In this document: piece after piece, positions 25,334-36,897 of the stretch
Position numbering within the stretch: the stretch's first letter is position 1
How the letters are laid out: every line of letters starts with the position of its first letter
Assembly (NCBI GenBank): GCA_021819245.1
Contig: JAKARI010000001.1
Location: 124,001-188,000, forward strand
Origin: Pseudomonadota bacterium
GTDB lineage: Bacteria; Pseudomonadota; Gammaproteobacteria; Acidiferrobacterales; Acidiferrobacteraceae
DNA length: 64,000 bases
Reading direction: 5' to 3'
Notes under the pieces: generated by a model
Told to the model about the DNA's origin: nothing
What the model saw: only the letters and a program-made list of their open reading frames with translations
Databases searched by the model: none
Position numbers and translations under genes: made by a program

Positions 25334-25447
25334 TCCGTCCTGCAACATACCAATATGTCTCTAAATGTGTGCTCGGCATGACCATTCCGGCACAATGCCA
25401 CCAGGAATTTGGATAGTCCCATTTTCTTACCTGACTATTATTGCAGG

Positions 25448-25476
25448 TTGACGCACTCTCTCCTCTTTACGATAGT
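25448..25476 (+). promoter_or_regulatory. Predicted sigma70 promoter of the GAF-LuxR regulator
   Basis: TTGACG at 25448-25453 and GATAGT at 25471-25476 with a 17-base spacer. The predicted start near 25483 leaves only eight bases before the ATG at 25491, so a later start codon (25599) is preferred for the gene. The surrounding stretch is noticeably more AT-rich than its neighbours. Confidence 0.5.
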
Positions 25477-25598
25477 GGGCACGCGGCCTTATGGCCTGTC
25501 CCATGAAGGGGCATAGGAAGATATGCGGTACCGACACCATGACGGTGCAACTCCTCCCGTGCCCGGATATCGTGATACACACGCAATCGGGGGAGAAT

Positions 25599-26393
25599 AT
25601 GTGGAAAACCATCCAGCATCTGCAGACGGCGGACGCCCCGGACATCATCCCGCACAACGTGCTCGCGGATTCTTACGATCGATGCCGCATGCTCGACGTG
25701 TGCGAGACCCAAAGGCGCATTGAAGACGCCCTGAGCGAATGGGAAACCCGGACTTTCCTGCAGCACAATGGCAGGCTCGTAAGCTTTGGGAATCAGGTCG
25801 TCAAGGAATACATGGGTGACATCAAGGAGGCGAGCGACCTTTTCATACTTACGGACGGCGAAGGACGCGTACTGGGCCTATGGTCACGCCTGGAGATCGT
25901 ATCGGCGGCTCATGATATCGGTCTTCGCCCCGGGGCATCGCTCGCCGAGAATAGCGCCGGGACCAACGCGGTGGCGCTCGCATTGGCAATGAGAGACCCG
26001 GTCATTCTCAGGGGCGAGGAACATTTGTGCCGCATATTTCACGACTGGACCTGCGTGGCGGCACCCGTCATAAACACGGACGGAGACCTCGTGGGATGCC
26101 TCGACATTTCTGCGCCCAAGGGTCCGGTCTATGAAAAATTGGCCTTGGCACGATCGATCGCGCGGGAACTCGGGCGCCTCATTGGCAGCAAAAAATCGTT
26201 TGGCGGAGTCACGATCCGTCAGCGCGAGGTGCTTGCGCTCTTTTCCCAGGGGGTTAGCTATAAGGGGATCGGCAACATGCTCGGCATATCGATCAAGACC
26301 GTGGAGGAGCATCTCGACGCCGTGCGTATCAAGATGGGCATGGACACGCGGCGGGCCTGCATCAAAAAAGCCATTGAGATGGGCATCCTCTAG
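25599..26393 (+). CDS. GAF-domain LuxR-type transcriptional regulator
   Basis: About 264 residues. The N-terminal half resembles the sensor region of AcoR/DhaR-type activators: a helix with SYDRCR and a GAF domain with LAENSAGTNAVALAL, EEHLCRIFHDWTCVAAPV and GDLVGCLDIS. Instead of a sigma54 ATPase, the C-terminus is a LuxR/GerE helix-turn-helix (REVLALFSQGVSYKGIGNML, then ISIKTVEEHLDAVRIKMG). ATG at 25599 has GGGGGAG upstream; starts at 25491, 25503 and 25539 are also in frame. The signal and targets are unknown. Confidence 0.85.
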   Translation: MWKTIQHLQTADAPDIIPHNVLADSYDRCRMLDVCETQRRIEDALSEWETRTFLQHNGRLVSFGNQVVKEYMGDIKEASDLFILTDGEGRVLGLWSRLEIVSAAHDIGLRPGASLAENSAGTNAVALALAMRDPVILRGEEHLCRIFHDWTCVAAPVINTDGDLVGCLDISAPKGPVYEKLALARSIARELGRLIGSKKSFGGVTIRQREVLALFSQGVSYKGIGNMLGISIKTVEEHLDAVRIKMGMDTRRACIKKAIEMGIL

Positions 26394-26422
26394 AAGCGAG
26401 GCCCAATGGGCGCAAGGCCCCA

Positions 26423-29400
26423 TCAGTCCGGGACCGGGGCAAATTCCCGCGCGTGGATATGCTGGACCTTTTCGGGGGTGCGCTCCAGAACGCCCTTCAC
26501 CCGCACCAGGGCAGATCGCAGGACCAGCGCGCGAAATGCCTGCGCCACCCCGGGGGGCACGATGATGTTGGCGGTACCGGTTTCGTCTTCCAGTAGCAAG
26601 AACATGAGTCCCCCGGCAGATCCCGGCCTCTGCCGGCTGATCACAAGTCCGGCAATGGTGACGATCGCACCGGACCTTATGCCCCCCAGGGCCGCGATCG
26701 ACGGAGTCGGTAACGCAAGCCGCCGACGCGCAAGCGTCGCCGGATGACCGCGCAAGGAGAAACCCAGCGCCCGGTAATCGGCGGCCATATCACCGGCATG
26801 CGAGCCCGGACGCCGCCAGATCCGCACCTCTTGCGGGTCCGGGAATAACGGCAAGGGCGCCTGGGCCGCGAGGCCCGCCCACAAGGCCTGCGGCCGTGAC
26901 CCGCATACACCGTCTAAGGCCCCGCCTTGCGCCAGATGCCAGCCGTCAGCCTGCGACAGGGGTACGCCCTGCGCCAGTGACCGCCACGAGGACCGTTCTC
27001 CCGTGGGTAGTTGCGTAATGTGCGTCATGCCCTTACGGGTCAGCCCGCGCACGAGACCAAGACCGAGGCGCACCACCCGCCCGGTAGGACGGGTCTCCAA
27101 GACCGTGGCGGCCTGACTGAAGCGGACGTCCGGCGCCAATACCCGTACCCCATGGCGCCGCGCATCCGCTATGAGTTGCGACGGCGCGTAAAACCCTAGC
27201 GGCTGGCTATTGAGCAAGGCACATAAATAGACGTCCGGAACATGGCATTTGAGCCAGGCACTGGCATAGGCCAGAAGCGCGAAGCTCGCAGCATGGGATT
27301 CCGGAAAGCCATAGGCCCCGAAGCCATGAATCTGGCGATACATGTCATTGGCATAATCCTCGCTATAACCGCGCTCGCGCATTCCTCTCAGAAAACGCTC
27401 CTTGAAGGCCTGAAGGTCCCCATCCCGTTTCCAGGCCCCCATGGCGCGCCTCAGGGCATCGGCCTCGCCCGGCGAGAATCCCGCGGCAACGACCGCGAGC
27501 TTGATCACCTGCTCCTGAAAGAGCGGTATCCCGAGCGTCCGGCCAAGCACCGCCTCGATCTCACGGCTTGGATAAGACACCGCCTCGCGCCCCTGACGGC
27601 GGCGCAGATAGGGGTGGACCATATTCCCCTGAATGGGTCCGGGACGCACGATGGCGATCTGAACGACGAGATCATAGAAGGTCCGCGGCCTCAGGCGCGG
27701 CAAGAGTGCCATCTGGGCGCGCGACTCGATCTGAAAGACGCCCACCGTATCGGCCGCCGACACCATCTCATAGACGGCTTGGTCTTCGGCCGGTATCTCC
27801 CACAGGGCGCTCGGCCCAAGCCTGTGCTCGCGCATGAGCGCAAAGGCCTTGCGCAAAGCGGTGAGCATCCCGAGCCCCAGGCAGTCGACCTTCATGATAC
27901 GCAAGGCATCCAGATCATCTTTGTCCCACTGCAGAACGGTCCGACCAGGCATCGCCGCCTGCTCTATCGGGATGAGCCGCGTCAGCGGCCACTGCGACAG
28001 CACCATCCCTCCAGTATGCTGCGAGAGGTGGCGCGGACGACCGATTAATTCCCGCACCAGGGCGATCAGTTGGCGAAAAGGCGGCCTGCGCGCGTCCAAG
28101 CCATGCTCGGCCAGCCGCTCGCTCAGGACATCGATCCCCTCCCACCAGCCAAGCCACCCGGTCAGGCGATCGACAAACGCGGCCTCGAACCCCAGGGCCT
28201 TGGCGACATCGCGTAGCGCGCTACGGGTCCGATATGTGATGACGCTCGCCGTCATTGCGGCCCGCTCACGGCTATAGCGTTCGTACAAATACTGGATAAC
28301 TTCCTCACGCCGCTCATGCTCGAAATCTATGTCGATATCGGGAGGCTCATTGCGTTCACGCGATATGAACCTCTCGAACAAGACCTCGAGGCGCGCGGGA
28401 TCGACCGCGGTAATGCCCAGGGCGAAGCAGACCACGGAATTGGCCGCCGACCCCCGCCCCTGGCAGAGAATCCCGCGATCCCTGGCAAACCCTACGAGGT
28501 CATGGACAGTCAGGAAATAATCCGCATAAGAAAGCTCGCCTATCAAAGACAGCTCGTGGCGCGCCAGCGACCAGACGCGGTCCGGCACACCCTGCGGATA
28601 GCGCGATGCAAGCCCCGCGCGCGTGAGCCGGATCAATCGCCCCAGACCATGGCGTAGACTGCGGCCCTGGCGCGGATAGTGGTAACAAAGGTCCTCCAAG
28701 GAAAAGCGGCAGGCCTCGGCGACGACCTGTGTCTGCGCAATCCAGGCCTCGGGATAGAGGGTACACAATGCCGGGATATCCCGCAGATGCCGCTCGCCGT
28801 TTGGAAACAAGGACCATCCGGCATCCGCCACGGCCGTCTTCAGGCGAATGGCGGTCATGGTATCTTGTAGGGCGCGACGCCCACGCTTATGCATATGTAC
28901 ATCACCGCATGCCACGATCGGCCTACCGAGGCGCATAGACAGGTCCTGTAAGCGTCTCTTGTGGTGGTCATCGATCCCTGTCTTGTGCAATTCGCCGGCA
29001 ATCCAGAACCGCGCGCCCAGGGTCCGCGCAAGCGCCGACGCCAGAGAATCTCGATCCCCGCTGGCATCGGGGCACCAGAGCACGAGACAATCCGCGAGCG
29101 CCCCAATATCGGTGACGCCCAGGTCATAATGGCCCTTGTTCACGCGCCGGCCGTGCGTAATGAGCCCAGAAAGCTCAGCGTAGCCTGATGCACTGTTTAC
29201 CAACACTACGCACTTCAATCCCTCCCGGACCGTGATCTCGGATCCTACGATCAGATGCAGGCCCCTATCCCTGGCGGCGCGATGGGCGCGCACGATGCCA
29301 GACAGGGAGCATTCATCGGTTATGGCAAGCCCCTTATAGGACAAGGCGCAGGCGCGCTCCACGAGCTCCTCCGGGGACGACGCGCCGCGCAGAAAACTGA

Positions 29401-29437
29401 AATGGCTCAGGCAATGCAGCTCGCTATAAGCGATCAT
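26423..29437 (-). CDS. dnaE2: Error-prone DNA polymerase DnaE2 (ImuC)
   Basis: C-family polymerase used for SOS-induced translesion synthesis, 1004 residues. The N-terminal PHP domain begins YSELHCLSHFSFLRGASSPE; the polymerase core includes PPDIDIDFEHERREEVIQYL, with catalytic aspartates, and GRGSAANSVVCF; an OB-fold lies near the C-terminus. It is shorter than replicative DnaE, as expected for DnaE2. ATG at 29437 overlaps the imuB stop as ATGA. Last gene of the lexA-imuA-imuB-dnaE2 operon. Confidence 0.97.
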   Translation of the reverse strand: MIAYSELHCLSHFSFLRGASSPEELVERACALSYKGLAITDECSLSGIVRAHRAARDRGLHLIVGSEITVREGLKCVVLVNSASGYAELSGLITHGRRVNKGHYDLGVTDIGALADCLVLWCPDASGDRDSLASALARTLGARFWIAGELHKTGIDDHHKRRLQDLSMRLGRPIVACGDVHMHKRGRRALQDTMTAIRLKTAVADAGWSLFPNGERHLRDIPALCTLYPEAWIAQTQVVAEACRFSLEDLCYHYPRQGRSLRHGLGRLIRLTRAGLASRYPQGVPDRVWSLARHELSLIGELSYADYFLTVHDLVGFARDRGILCQGRGSAANSVVCFALGITAVDPARLEVLFERFISRERNEPPDIDIDFEHERREEVIQYLYERYSRERAAMTASVITYRTRSALRDVAKALGFEAAFVDRLTGWLGWWEGIDVLSERLAEHGLDARRPPFRQLIALVRELIGRPRHLSQHTGGMVLSQWPLTRLIPIEQAAMPGRTVLQWDKDDLDALRIMKVDCLGLGMLTALRKAFALMREHRLGPSALWEIPAEDQAVYEMVSAADTVGVFQIESRAQMALLPRLRPRTFYDLVVQIAIVRPGPIQGNMVHPYLRRRQGREAVSYPSREIEAVLGRTLGIPLFQEQVIKLAVVAAGFSPGEADALRRAMGAWKRDGDLQAFKERFLRGMRERGYSEDYANDMYRQIHGFGAYGFPESHAASFALLAYASAWLKCHVPDVYLCALLNSQPLGFYAPSQLIADARRHGVRVLAPDVRFSQAATVLETRPTGRVVRLGLGLVRGLTRKGMTHITQLPTGERSSWRSLAQGVPLSQADGWHLAQGGALDGVCGSRPQALWAGLAAQAPLPLFPDPQEVRIWRRPGSHAGDMAADYRALGFSLRGHPATLARRRLALPTPSIAALGGIRSGAIVTIAGLVISRQRPGSAGGLMFLLLEDETGTANIIVPPGVAQAFRALVLRSALVRVKGVLERTPEKVQHIHAREFAPVPD

Positions 29438-30846
29438 GAAAAATAGCCGTGCAGAAACCACTCACCGCGCGCGCAGCGAAATACCCAAAGAGACTCGTGT
29501 CTCGCATTGGTCGCCACAAAATAGTCGCGCACCACAGAACCGTCCCACCAGCCTGTTTCCACCCGCTCGGGGCCGCGCGCAAGGTGCAGAGGGCCATGGA
29601 ACATCGGTACCCCGCAGGCCACGTTCAGCCTCTCGGGAGGGTCCATGAGCCATACTGGGCGATCGACCAGGGCATGGCCCGACGGCGGCTGCAGACGGCG
29701 TGGCGGCCAGGCGGTCTCGCGGCTTGCGCGCTCTGGACGGTGATCCGGGCACAAAGACAGCGCGCGCACCGATTCGTGACCGAGCCGCGCCTGCAACCTG
29801 TCCAAAAGCCCGCGAAAATCCTGCTCACGCCATGGCCCATCACGCCACAAGGGCAGACTGGTCTCCGTATGGGCCTCCAGGGGCGACGATATCGTCACCG
29901 CGGTTATGGCGGACCCCGGCCGAAAATCCCGCAGCCGCTCCCGTACAAGGCGCATCAGGACCTGTCCATCCCGCTCCGGGCGCGTGAGCGTAAAGGCCTC
30001 TATCCGCGGGACCCTGTCCTCACAGGCCATCTCGACCGTAAATCCGGCCACGCGCGATGCCCGGGCCCGCAGCACCATAACCCACTCGCGTATGATCCGC
30101 GCCACAGCAAACATCAGGGCCTCGTCCGTAGTCACGGGATGGGCAAGAACCAGCCTGCGCCTAAATCGCGGCGCCGGCGCCCAGTAGTCCTCGATCTCCG
30201 GACGCTCCCCCATGAGCCCCTCGAGAAGCCAGACGACCCCCTGGCCGAAGCGGCGGGCCAGGCCCGCGCGCGGCAGATCGAGAAGATCACCAACCTGCGA
30301 AAGCCCGAGAGATCGGCAGGCAGCGCGCACCTCCCCCGTCAAGGGCAGCCCCGTAAGCGGCAGGGATCGCGCCGCCCGGCGCCAGGGGTCCTGCTGTGTC
30401 CATATGCCACGCACCGCGGAACACGCACACAGCCACGCCATGGCGGCGGTCGGCGCCATGGCGATCTCGAAGGCATATCCCAGATCCTTCAGGCCTTGCG
30501 TCACATGGGCCAAGACGAGATGCGGGTCCCCCATGGGGCTTGCCCGATCCGTAAACCGCATCAATACCCCGTCGGCGCGCAAGGCGACGTGAGGGCTAAA
30601 ACCGTAGGCAAAGGCCGCGAGCCCCTCTAAAAGATCACCCTCGGCAATCCGGTCGCGGGCCCTGAGCGACAGGGATGGACACAAGGCGCAGGCCCGCGCC
30701 ACAGACAGGCCCGGCGCGAGACCTGCGGCCCGGGCCTGCGCATCGCAGCCGACCAAGACCGTGTCCTCGGTGACTGCAAACGGGGCAGGACGCGCCGCAA
30801 ACACCTCCAAAGGCAACGCAGTCAGGGCCACAGCCAGCCATAACAT
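29434..30846 (-). CDS. imuB: ImuB, inactive Y-family polymerase-like mutasome protein
   Basis: 470 residues. ImuB links DnaE2 to the sliding clamp and lacks polymerase active-site acids. The start MLWLAVALTALPLEVFAARP matches the usual ImuB beginning, and there is no DxD at the position used by active Y-family enzymes. FAYGFSPHVAL and the GLSQVGDLLDLPRAGLARRF segment are typical. ATG at 30846 lies 14 bases after imuA; the frame extends upstream into imuA without similarity, and no strong ribosome site is visible. Confidence 0.92.
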   Translation of the reverse strand: MLWLAVALTALPLEVFAARPAPFAVTEDTVLVGCDAQARAAGLAPGLSVARACALCPSLSLRARDRIAEGDLLEGLAAFAYGFSPHVALRADGVLMRFTDRASPMGDPHLVLAHVTQGLKDLGYAFEIAMAPTAAMAWLCACSAVRGIWTQQDPWRRAARSLPLTGLPLTGEVRAACRSLGLSQVGDLLDLPRAGLARRFGQGVVWLLEGLMGERPEIEDYWAPAPRFRRRLVLAHPVTTDEALMFAVARIIREWVMVLRARASRVAGFTVEMACEDRVPRIEAFTLTRPERDGQVLMRLVRERLRDFRPGSAITAVTISSPLEAHTETSLPLWRDGPWREQDFRGLLDRLQARLGHESVRALSLCPDHRPERASRETAWPPRRLQPPSGHALVDRPVWLMDPPERLNVACGVPMFHGPLHLARGPERVETGWWDGSVVRDYFVATNARHESLWVFRCARGEWFLHGYFS

Positions 30847-30860
30847 GGCAACAACCCAAA

Positions 30861-31451
30861 CTAGGGTACGACGACAAGCGGTGGCGCCGGGCGTCCCGCC
30901 TTGCGGACAAAGGTGATACGCAGCCCCCCCGGTACGGACTCTAGAAGGAGGCGCAGGCGCGAGGGCTTGGGCGCGAGACCTGAAGGCAGAAAACAAAAAC
31001 CCCAGCGCCCCCCTTGGGCCGCGTATCTCTGCAGGGCGCGAAACTCCTGATCACGGATATCGGTAAACCAGCTCACCACGGCCCCGACGGCGGGACTCAA
31101 AAGCCCCTGGCCTACCGCCCACAGGGCCTCCTTGTGGGTCCGCGGGCGCACGACAATCAGGTGATCCAAAACCACATCATGGGCGGCGAGCGCCGGGGCA
31201 TAGGGTCCATAGGGGGGTGCGACCCACATCAGCCGACCTTCGCGACTCAAGGCCGCCAGTGCCGGCAACAGCAGACGCACCTCGCCGATGCCCATCTGCG
31301 CGACGCGCAATTCCGTGAGGACCCCAGCCGGCCAACCTCCCCCCTCCAGGCGCCGGTCGAGATCCAAGGAGCCTGTGGGCATAACAGTGGCCTGGGCCGG
31401 GGCCACCCCGCGACGCACACCAATCCCCTCCCCGACGCCAGCCCAGGCCAT
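30861..31451 (-). CDS. imuA: ImuA, RecA-like mutasome accessory protein
   Basis: 196 residues. ImuA is a RecA/SulA-like protein that works with ImuB and DnaE2 in damage-induced mutagenesis. Seen: GSLDLDRRLEGGGWPAGVLT, resembling the region before the RecA Walker loop, LLLPALAALSREGRLMWVAPP, and RRL-rich C-terminal strands. No clear Walker A is present. ATG at 31451 shares one base with the lexA stop (TGATG). Confidence 0.88.
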   Translation of the reverse strand: MAWAGVGEGIGVRRGVAPAQATVMPTGSLDLDRRLEGGGWPAGVLTELRVAQMGIGEVRLLLPALAALSREGRLMWVAPPYGPYAPALAAHDVVLDHLIVVRPRTHKEALWAVGQGLLSPAVGAVVSWFTDIRDQEFRALQRYAAQGGRWGFCFLPSGLAPKPSRLRLLLESVPGGLRITFVRKAGRPAPPLVVVP

Positions 31452-32062
31452 CACGACATACCCTCCAGGCCTTGGCGCAGAACCCCCACCCCGACCCCTT
31501 CTATGGCCCAATCCTCATGATCCCGTGGAACGATCGGCTGGTAGTCGGGATTCTCCGGCAACAAGGCAACCCGCCCCGCACGGTATCGCAGACGCTTGAC
31601 CGTCACCTCGTCATCCCGGCGCGCCACCACGATCTGGCCATCCTGAGCGGCCGGGGTCTTATGGACCGCCAGCAGGTCCCCATCCCGAATCCCGGCATCG
31701 CGCATACTCTCGCCGACCACTATCAGGAAATAGTCCGCGCGGGGCCGAAACAGGGCCGGGTCGATCCGATGATAGGCGGTGACATGGGCCTGCGCGAGCA
31801 GGGGCTGGCCGGCCGCCACGTGCCCGATCACGGGGATACCCTCTGCGTGTCGATCCGGCAGGCGGATACCGCGCGCGCTACCCGAGGCCAGGATGATCAT
31901 GCCCTTGCGGGCCAGGGCCCGAACGTGCTCCTCGGCGGCATTGACGGACCGAAAACCCAGGGCGGCGGCGATCTCGGCGCGCGTGGGTGGGCGGCCGGTG
32001 GCCTCGATCTGCCCCCGGATCCAGTCCAAGACCTGCTGCTGACGTCCTGTCAGAATTGACAT
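31451..32062 (-). CDS. lexA: SOS repressor LexA
   Basis: 203 residues. N-terminal winged helix ([33 protein letters not shown]), cleavage site A84-G85 in HVAAGQ, catalytic S119 in VGESM and K156 in EVTVKR: all elements of a self-cleaving repressor. The start is fixed by alignment with the usual MxxLTxRQQ beginning. The SOS box abuts the ATG directly with no ribosome site between, implying a leaderless mRNA. It heads the imuA-imuB-dnaE2 operon and likely represses it along with itself. Confidence 0.96.
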   Translation of the reverse strand: MSILTGRQQQVLDWIRGQIEATGRPPTRAEIAAALGFRSVNAAEEHVRALARKGMIILASGSARGIRLPDRHAEGIPVIGHVAAGQPLLAQAHVTAYHRIDPALFRPRADYFLIVVGESMRDAGIRDGDLLAVHKTPAAQDGQIVVARRDDEVTVKRLRYRAGRVALLPENPDYQPIVPRDHEDWAIEGVGVGVLRQGLEGMS

Positions 32063-32081
32063 ACTGTGAATATATACAGTA
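32062..32081 (-). promoter_or_regulatory. LexA binding site (SOS box) overlapping the lexA promoter
   Basis: The plus-strand sequence TACTGTGAATATATACAGTA has CTG (32064-32066), ten bases, CAG (32077-32079), matching the E. coli-type SOS box nearly perfectly. A TATATT -10 element (minus strand, 32074-32069) is inside it, so LexA binding would block RNA polymerase. The last base is the first base of the lexA ATG. Confidence 0.92.
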
Positions 32082-32089
32082 TTAAGAGG

Positions 32090-32118
32090 AAAAAAAAGGG
32101 GGCGGCAAGACCGCCCCC
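32090..32118 (-). terminator. Rho-independent terminator after leuA
   Basis: On the minus strand an 8-bp GC stem (GGGGGCGG and CCGCCCCC, loop TCTTG) is followed by eight Ts. It lies 12 bases after the leuA stop and 28 bases before lexA, separating the two transcription units. Confidence 0.93.
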
Positions 32119-32129
32119 CTCTGCTATCG

Positions 32130-33674
32130 CTACATCCCTCTTGGCAACTGCGGATGGGTGCGGTTGTCAGGGACGAGCAGCTTGTTGAGGGCGTTGAGGT
32201 AGGCCTTGGCGGAGGCCAGCACGATATCGGTATCGGCGCCGTGGCCATTGACGATGCGCCCCCGGCGCTCGAGACGCACCGTGACCTCGCCCTGGGCATC
32301 GGTGCCGCTCGTAATGGCATTGACGGCATAGAGCTGCAGGACGGCGCCGCTTGCGATGACACCCTCAATGGCCCGAAACGCGGCATCGACCGGCCCCCCG
32401 CCCTCGGCGCGGGCCTCATAGTCCTTACCGTTCCAGACCAGCCGCACGCTGGCATGGGGCTTTGTGCCGGTGCCCGAGGCGGTCTCCAGCGCCACGAGCT
32501 TCACCGACTCGACTGCCTCCAAGGCACCCTCACTCACAAGCGCCTGGAGGTCTTCATCGAAGATCTCGTGCTTTTTGTCGGCGAGATCCTTGAAGCGCTC
32601 AAAGGCCTGATTCAAGGTCGCATCGTCCTTCAAGGCGATGCCGATCTCGGCAAGCCGCGCGCGAAAGGCGTTACGCCCGGAGTGCTTGCCAAGCACCATG
32701 CGGTTTGCAGTCCAGCCCACATCCTCGGCGCGCATGATCTCATAGGTCTCGCGGTTCTTGATGACGCCATCTTGATGAATGCCGGCCTCGTGGGCAAAGG
32801 CATTCGCGCCCACGATGGCCTTGTTGGGCTGCACGGCAAAGCCCGTAATAGTCGATACCAGGCGGCTCGCGGCGACGATGTGCGGGGTGTCGATGCGCGT
32901 GCTGCAGCCAAACACATCCTGGCGGGTGCGCACGGCCATGACGATCTCCTCCAAGGCGGCATTGCCGGCCCGCTCCCCGAGCCCATTGATCGTGCATTCG
33001 ACCTGGCGGGCGCCGTACTGCACGGCCGCCAGGGAATTGGCGACCGCCAACCCCAGGTCATTGTGGCAATGCACTGAGAACACCGCCTGATCGGCGTTCG
33101 GGATGCGATTTCTGAGCATCCCGATGAGCTCTCCGAACTGCGCGGGGACACTGTAGCCGACGGTATCCGGGACATTGACGGTGCGCGCGCCGGCGGCGAT
33201 CACCGCCTCCATGACCCGGCACAAAAAGTCCGGATCCGAGCGGCCGGCATCCTCCGCCGAGAACTCCACGTCATCCGTGAATTGCCGGGCATGACGCACC
33301 GCCTTGACCGCGGCCTCGAGCACGGCCTCGGGGCTCATGCGCAGCTTTTCGCGCATATGAATCGGCGAGGTTGCAATAAAGGTATGAATGCGCCCGGCGC
33401 GCGCGGGCTTCAGCGCCTCCGCGGCGCGCTCTATGTCCTTGTTCAAGGCGCGCGCGAGCCCACACACGCGGCTGTCCGTAATCGCCTCGGCAACCGCCTT
33501 GACGGCCTTGAAGTCATCCGGACTTGCGATCGGGAACCCGGCCTCGATCACATCGACCCGCAGGCGCTCGAGGGCACGTGCAATACGCACCTTCTCCTCG
33601 CAGGTCATGGACGCCCCGGGGCTCTGCTCCCCATCGCGCAATGTGGTATCGAACACCAAAAGTTGATCGGCCAT
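32130..33674 (-). CDS. leuA: 2-isopropylmalate synthase
   Basis: First enzyme of leucine synthesis, condensing acetyl-CoA with 2-ketoisovalerate. It has 514 residues. The TIM barrel begins [18 protein letters not shown], carries the metal-site HCHNDLG and GLGERAGN segments, and is followed by a C-terminal LeuA allosteric domain, so leucine feedback is expected. ATG at 33674 follows GAGAGGG; upstream in-frame sequence is unrelated. It ends at a strong terminator. Confidence 0.97.
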   Translation of the reverse strand: MADQLLVFDTTLRDGEQSPGASMTCEEKVRIARALERLRVDVIEAGFPIASPDDFKAVKAVAEAITDSRVCGLARALNKDIERAAEALKPARAGRIHTFIATSPIHMREKLRMSPEAVLEAAVKAVRHARQFTDDVEFSAEDAGRSDPDFLCRVMEAVIAAGARTVNVPDTVGYSVPAQFGELIGMLRNRIPNADQAVFSVHCHNDLGLAVANSLAAVQYGARQVECTINGLGERAGNAALEEIVMAVRTRQDVFGCSTRIDTPHIVAASRLVSTITGFAVQPNKAIVGANAFAHEAGIHQDGVIKNRETYEIMRAEDVGWTANRMVLGKHSGRNAFRARLAEIGIALKDDATLNQAFERFKDLADKKHEIFDEDLQALVSEGALEAVESVKLVALETASGTGTKPHASVRLVWNGKDYEARAEGGGPVDAAFRAIEGVIASGAVLQLYAVNAITSGTDAQGEVTVRLERRGRIVNGHGADTDIVLASAKAYLNALNKLLVPDNRTHPQLPRGM

Positions 33675-34373
33675 AACCCTCTCGCCTACGCCAATCGGCG
33701 CCGTCCGCGCCGTTTCTGCCCTGGTCGCCCGGACTCTAGCCAAAATCCCGGGCGAAGTCTATTGAGCGCCTGCGCGGCACGATCATGCCCGGCGGCATGG
33801 ACACTCTGCCGTCCGCGCGCCTGCCGATGCGTCCCCGGTCCGCGGCCCGCTCCTCGCGCCCCGCGCGGATCGCGCCTGGGCACTCACCCGGCCTTGACCG
33901 CGGGCTTGGTATGACGAAACACAAACGCAAGGGGCATGCATGCGAAGAACGGAAACCCCATGAACCGGAAGTCATCGATGGAGGCGGGCATCTGCGCCTC
34001 GCGCCGCACCACGGCATGGCGTGGTTCCGGGAGATCGCCATGCGGCCCATCACCATGCCGCAGCGACACGCTGAGGGTCGCAAGACCCCAGACCTCCGCG
34101 AACGCCGCGCCGGCGACCCCTAAGACGACCGCCCGGAAATTGGCCGCGCCTGACAGCTCGCGGTCTTTCAGGGCCTACGACACAGGTTATGGCGCGCGGG
34201 ACATATCAGCCCGCGTCCGCGCGAGCCCGCGGGGTGAGGACACCGACCCGAGCCCCGGCCAGTCCCCCAAAGAATCGCGATCAGGACCCGCACTGGGCCC
34301 GCGGTCGTATCCCAAGAGCGGTCTCAGAAGAGAAGGGCGCAATGCGCCTTCTTGCCCGCCGAACGGGAACGTC
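33675..34373. other. 699-base region between pssA and leuA without a convincing gene
   Basis: Several open frames cross here but have shadow-like composition. The only candidate with normal-looking codons is a minus-strand frame ending at 33884, whose last 35 residues (from an internal ATG at 33991) read MPASIDDFRFMGFPFFACMP followed by LAFVFRHTK; it has no recognised family. The region should hold a promoter or leader for leuA. No attenuator peptide rich in leucine codons was seen. Confidence 0.4.
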
Positions 34374-35135
34374 TCAGGCCCGCGGCGACCCTTCATGGCC
34401 ATCATCGACCCTGCGCCTCGCCAGAAAACGGCGATAGCGGCGCGCCAGCGAACCGATAGGTCCCGACAACGCGTAGCAGGAAAACAGTCCAAACAGCACG
34501 CGTGCGGGATCAAGAGAAATCAGCACGAAGATCAGGACAACGGCCAAGACCGCGATAAAAGGCACCCGCCCTTTCAGATCGATATGCTTGAAGCTATGGT
34601 AACGAATATTGCTGACCATGGCGGCCCCGATCAGGACAGTGACCGTGAGGGCCAATGCGCGCAACCAAAGCGGCGGCACGCCATGACCCTGCAGGATCCA
34701 CACCAGGCCTGTGACCACCGCCGCAGCAGCCGGGCTCGGCAGCCCATGGAATGAAAGGCGCCGGTCGGTATCGACCTGAACATTAAAGCGCGCCAAGCGC
34801 AGGGCAGCTGCCGCCGAGTAGATAAAGGCCGCCAGCCAACCGAGCTTGCCGAACCCCGAAAGACCCCATTCATAGATGACAAGCGCCGGCGCGATTCCAA
34901 ACGACACCATATCCGACAGGCTGTCGTACTGTGCCCCGAAATCGCTCTCGGTATGCGTCCAGCGCGCTACGCGCCCATCCAGTCCGTCCATGACCATGGC
35001 CACAAATACCGCCACTGCGGCGTGCCAGAACTCGCCCTTCATGGCCTGCACAATGGCGTAGAAACCGGCGAACAAGGCAGCCGTCGTGAACAGGTTCGGC
35101 AGGATATAAATGCCTTTGCGCTTGTCTTCCATCAC
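34374..35135 (-). CDS. pssA: CDP-diacylglycerol--serine O-phosphatidyltransferase
   Basis: Membrane enzyme making phosphatidylserine. About 253 residues, several spans, and the CDP-alcohol phosphatidyltransferase motif DGLDGRVARW followed by the aspartates of FGAQYDSLSD. It begins eight bases after psd, so the two steps to phosphatidylethanolamine are coupled. The start may be either of two adjacent ATGs. Confidence 0.95.
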   Translation of the reverse strand: MMEDKRKGIYILPNLFTTAALFAGFYAIVQAMKGEFWHAAVAVFVAMVMDGLDGRVARWTHTESDFGAQYDSLSDMVSFGIAPALVIYEWGLSGFGKLGWLAAFIYSAAAALRLARFNVQVDTDRRLSFHGLPSPAAAAVVTGLVWILQGHGVPPLWLRALALTVTVLIGAAMVSNIRYHSFKHIDLKGRVPFIAVLAVVLIFVLISLDPARVLFGLFSCYALSGPIGSLARRYRRFLARRRVDDGHEGSPRA

Positions 35136-35143
35136 CGTACCCC

Positions 35144-36858
<1,715 letters not shown>

Positions 36859-36897
36859 TTAGCTCGGCCAGGCCGGGCCATGATGAGGTTGAAAGAT

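Noticed and set aside
29449-30630. 393-residue plus-strand open frame
   Set aside because: Antisense to imuB; composition is Arg/Pro/Gln-rich and without domains.
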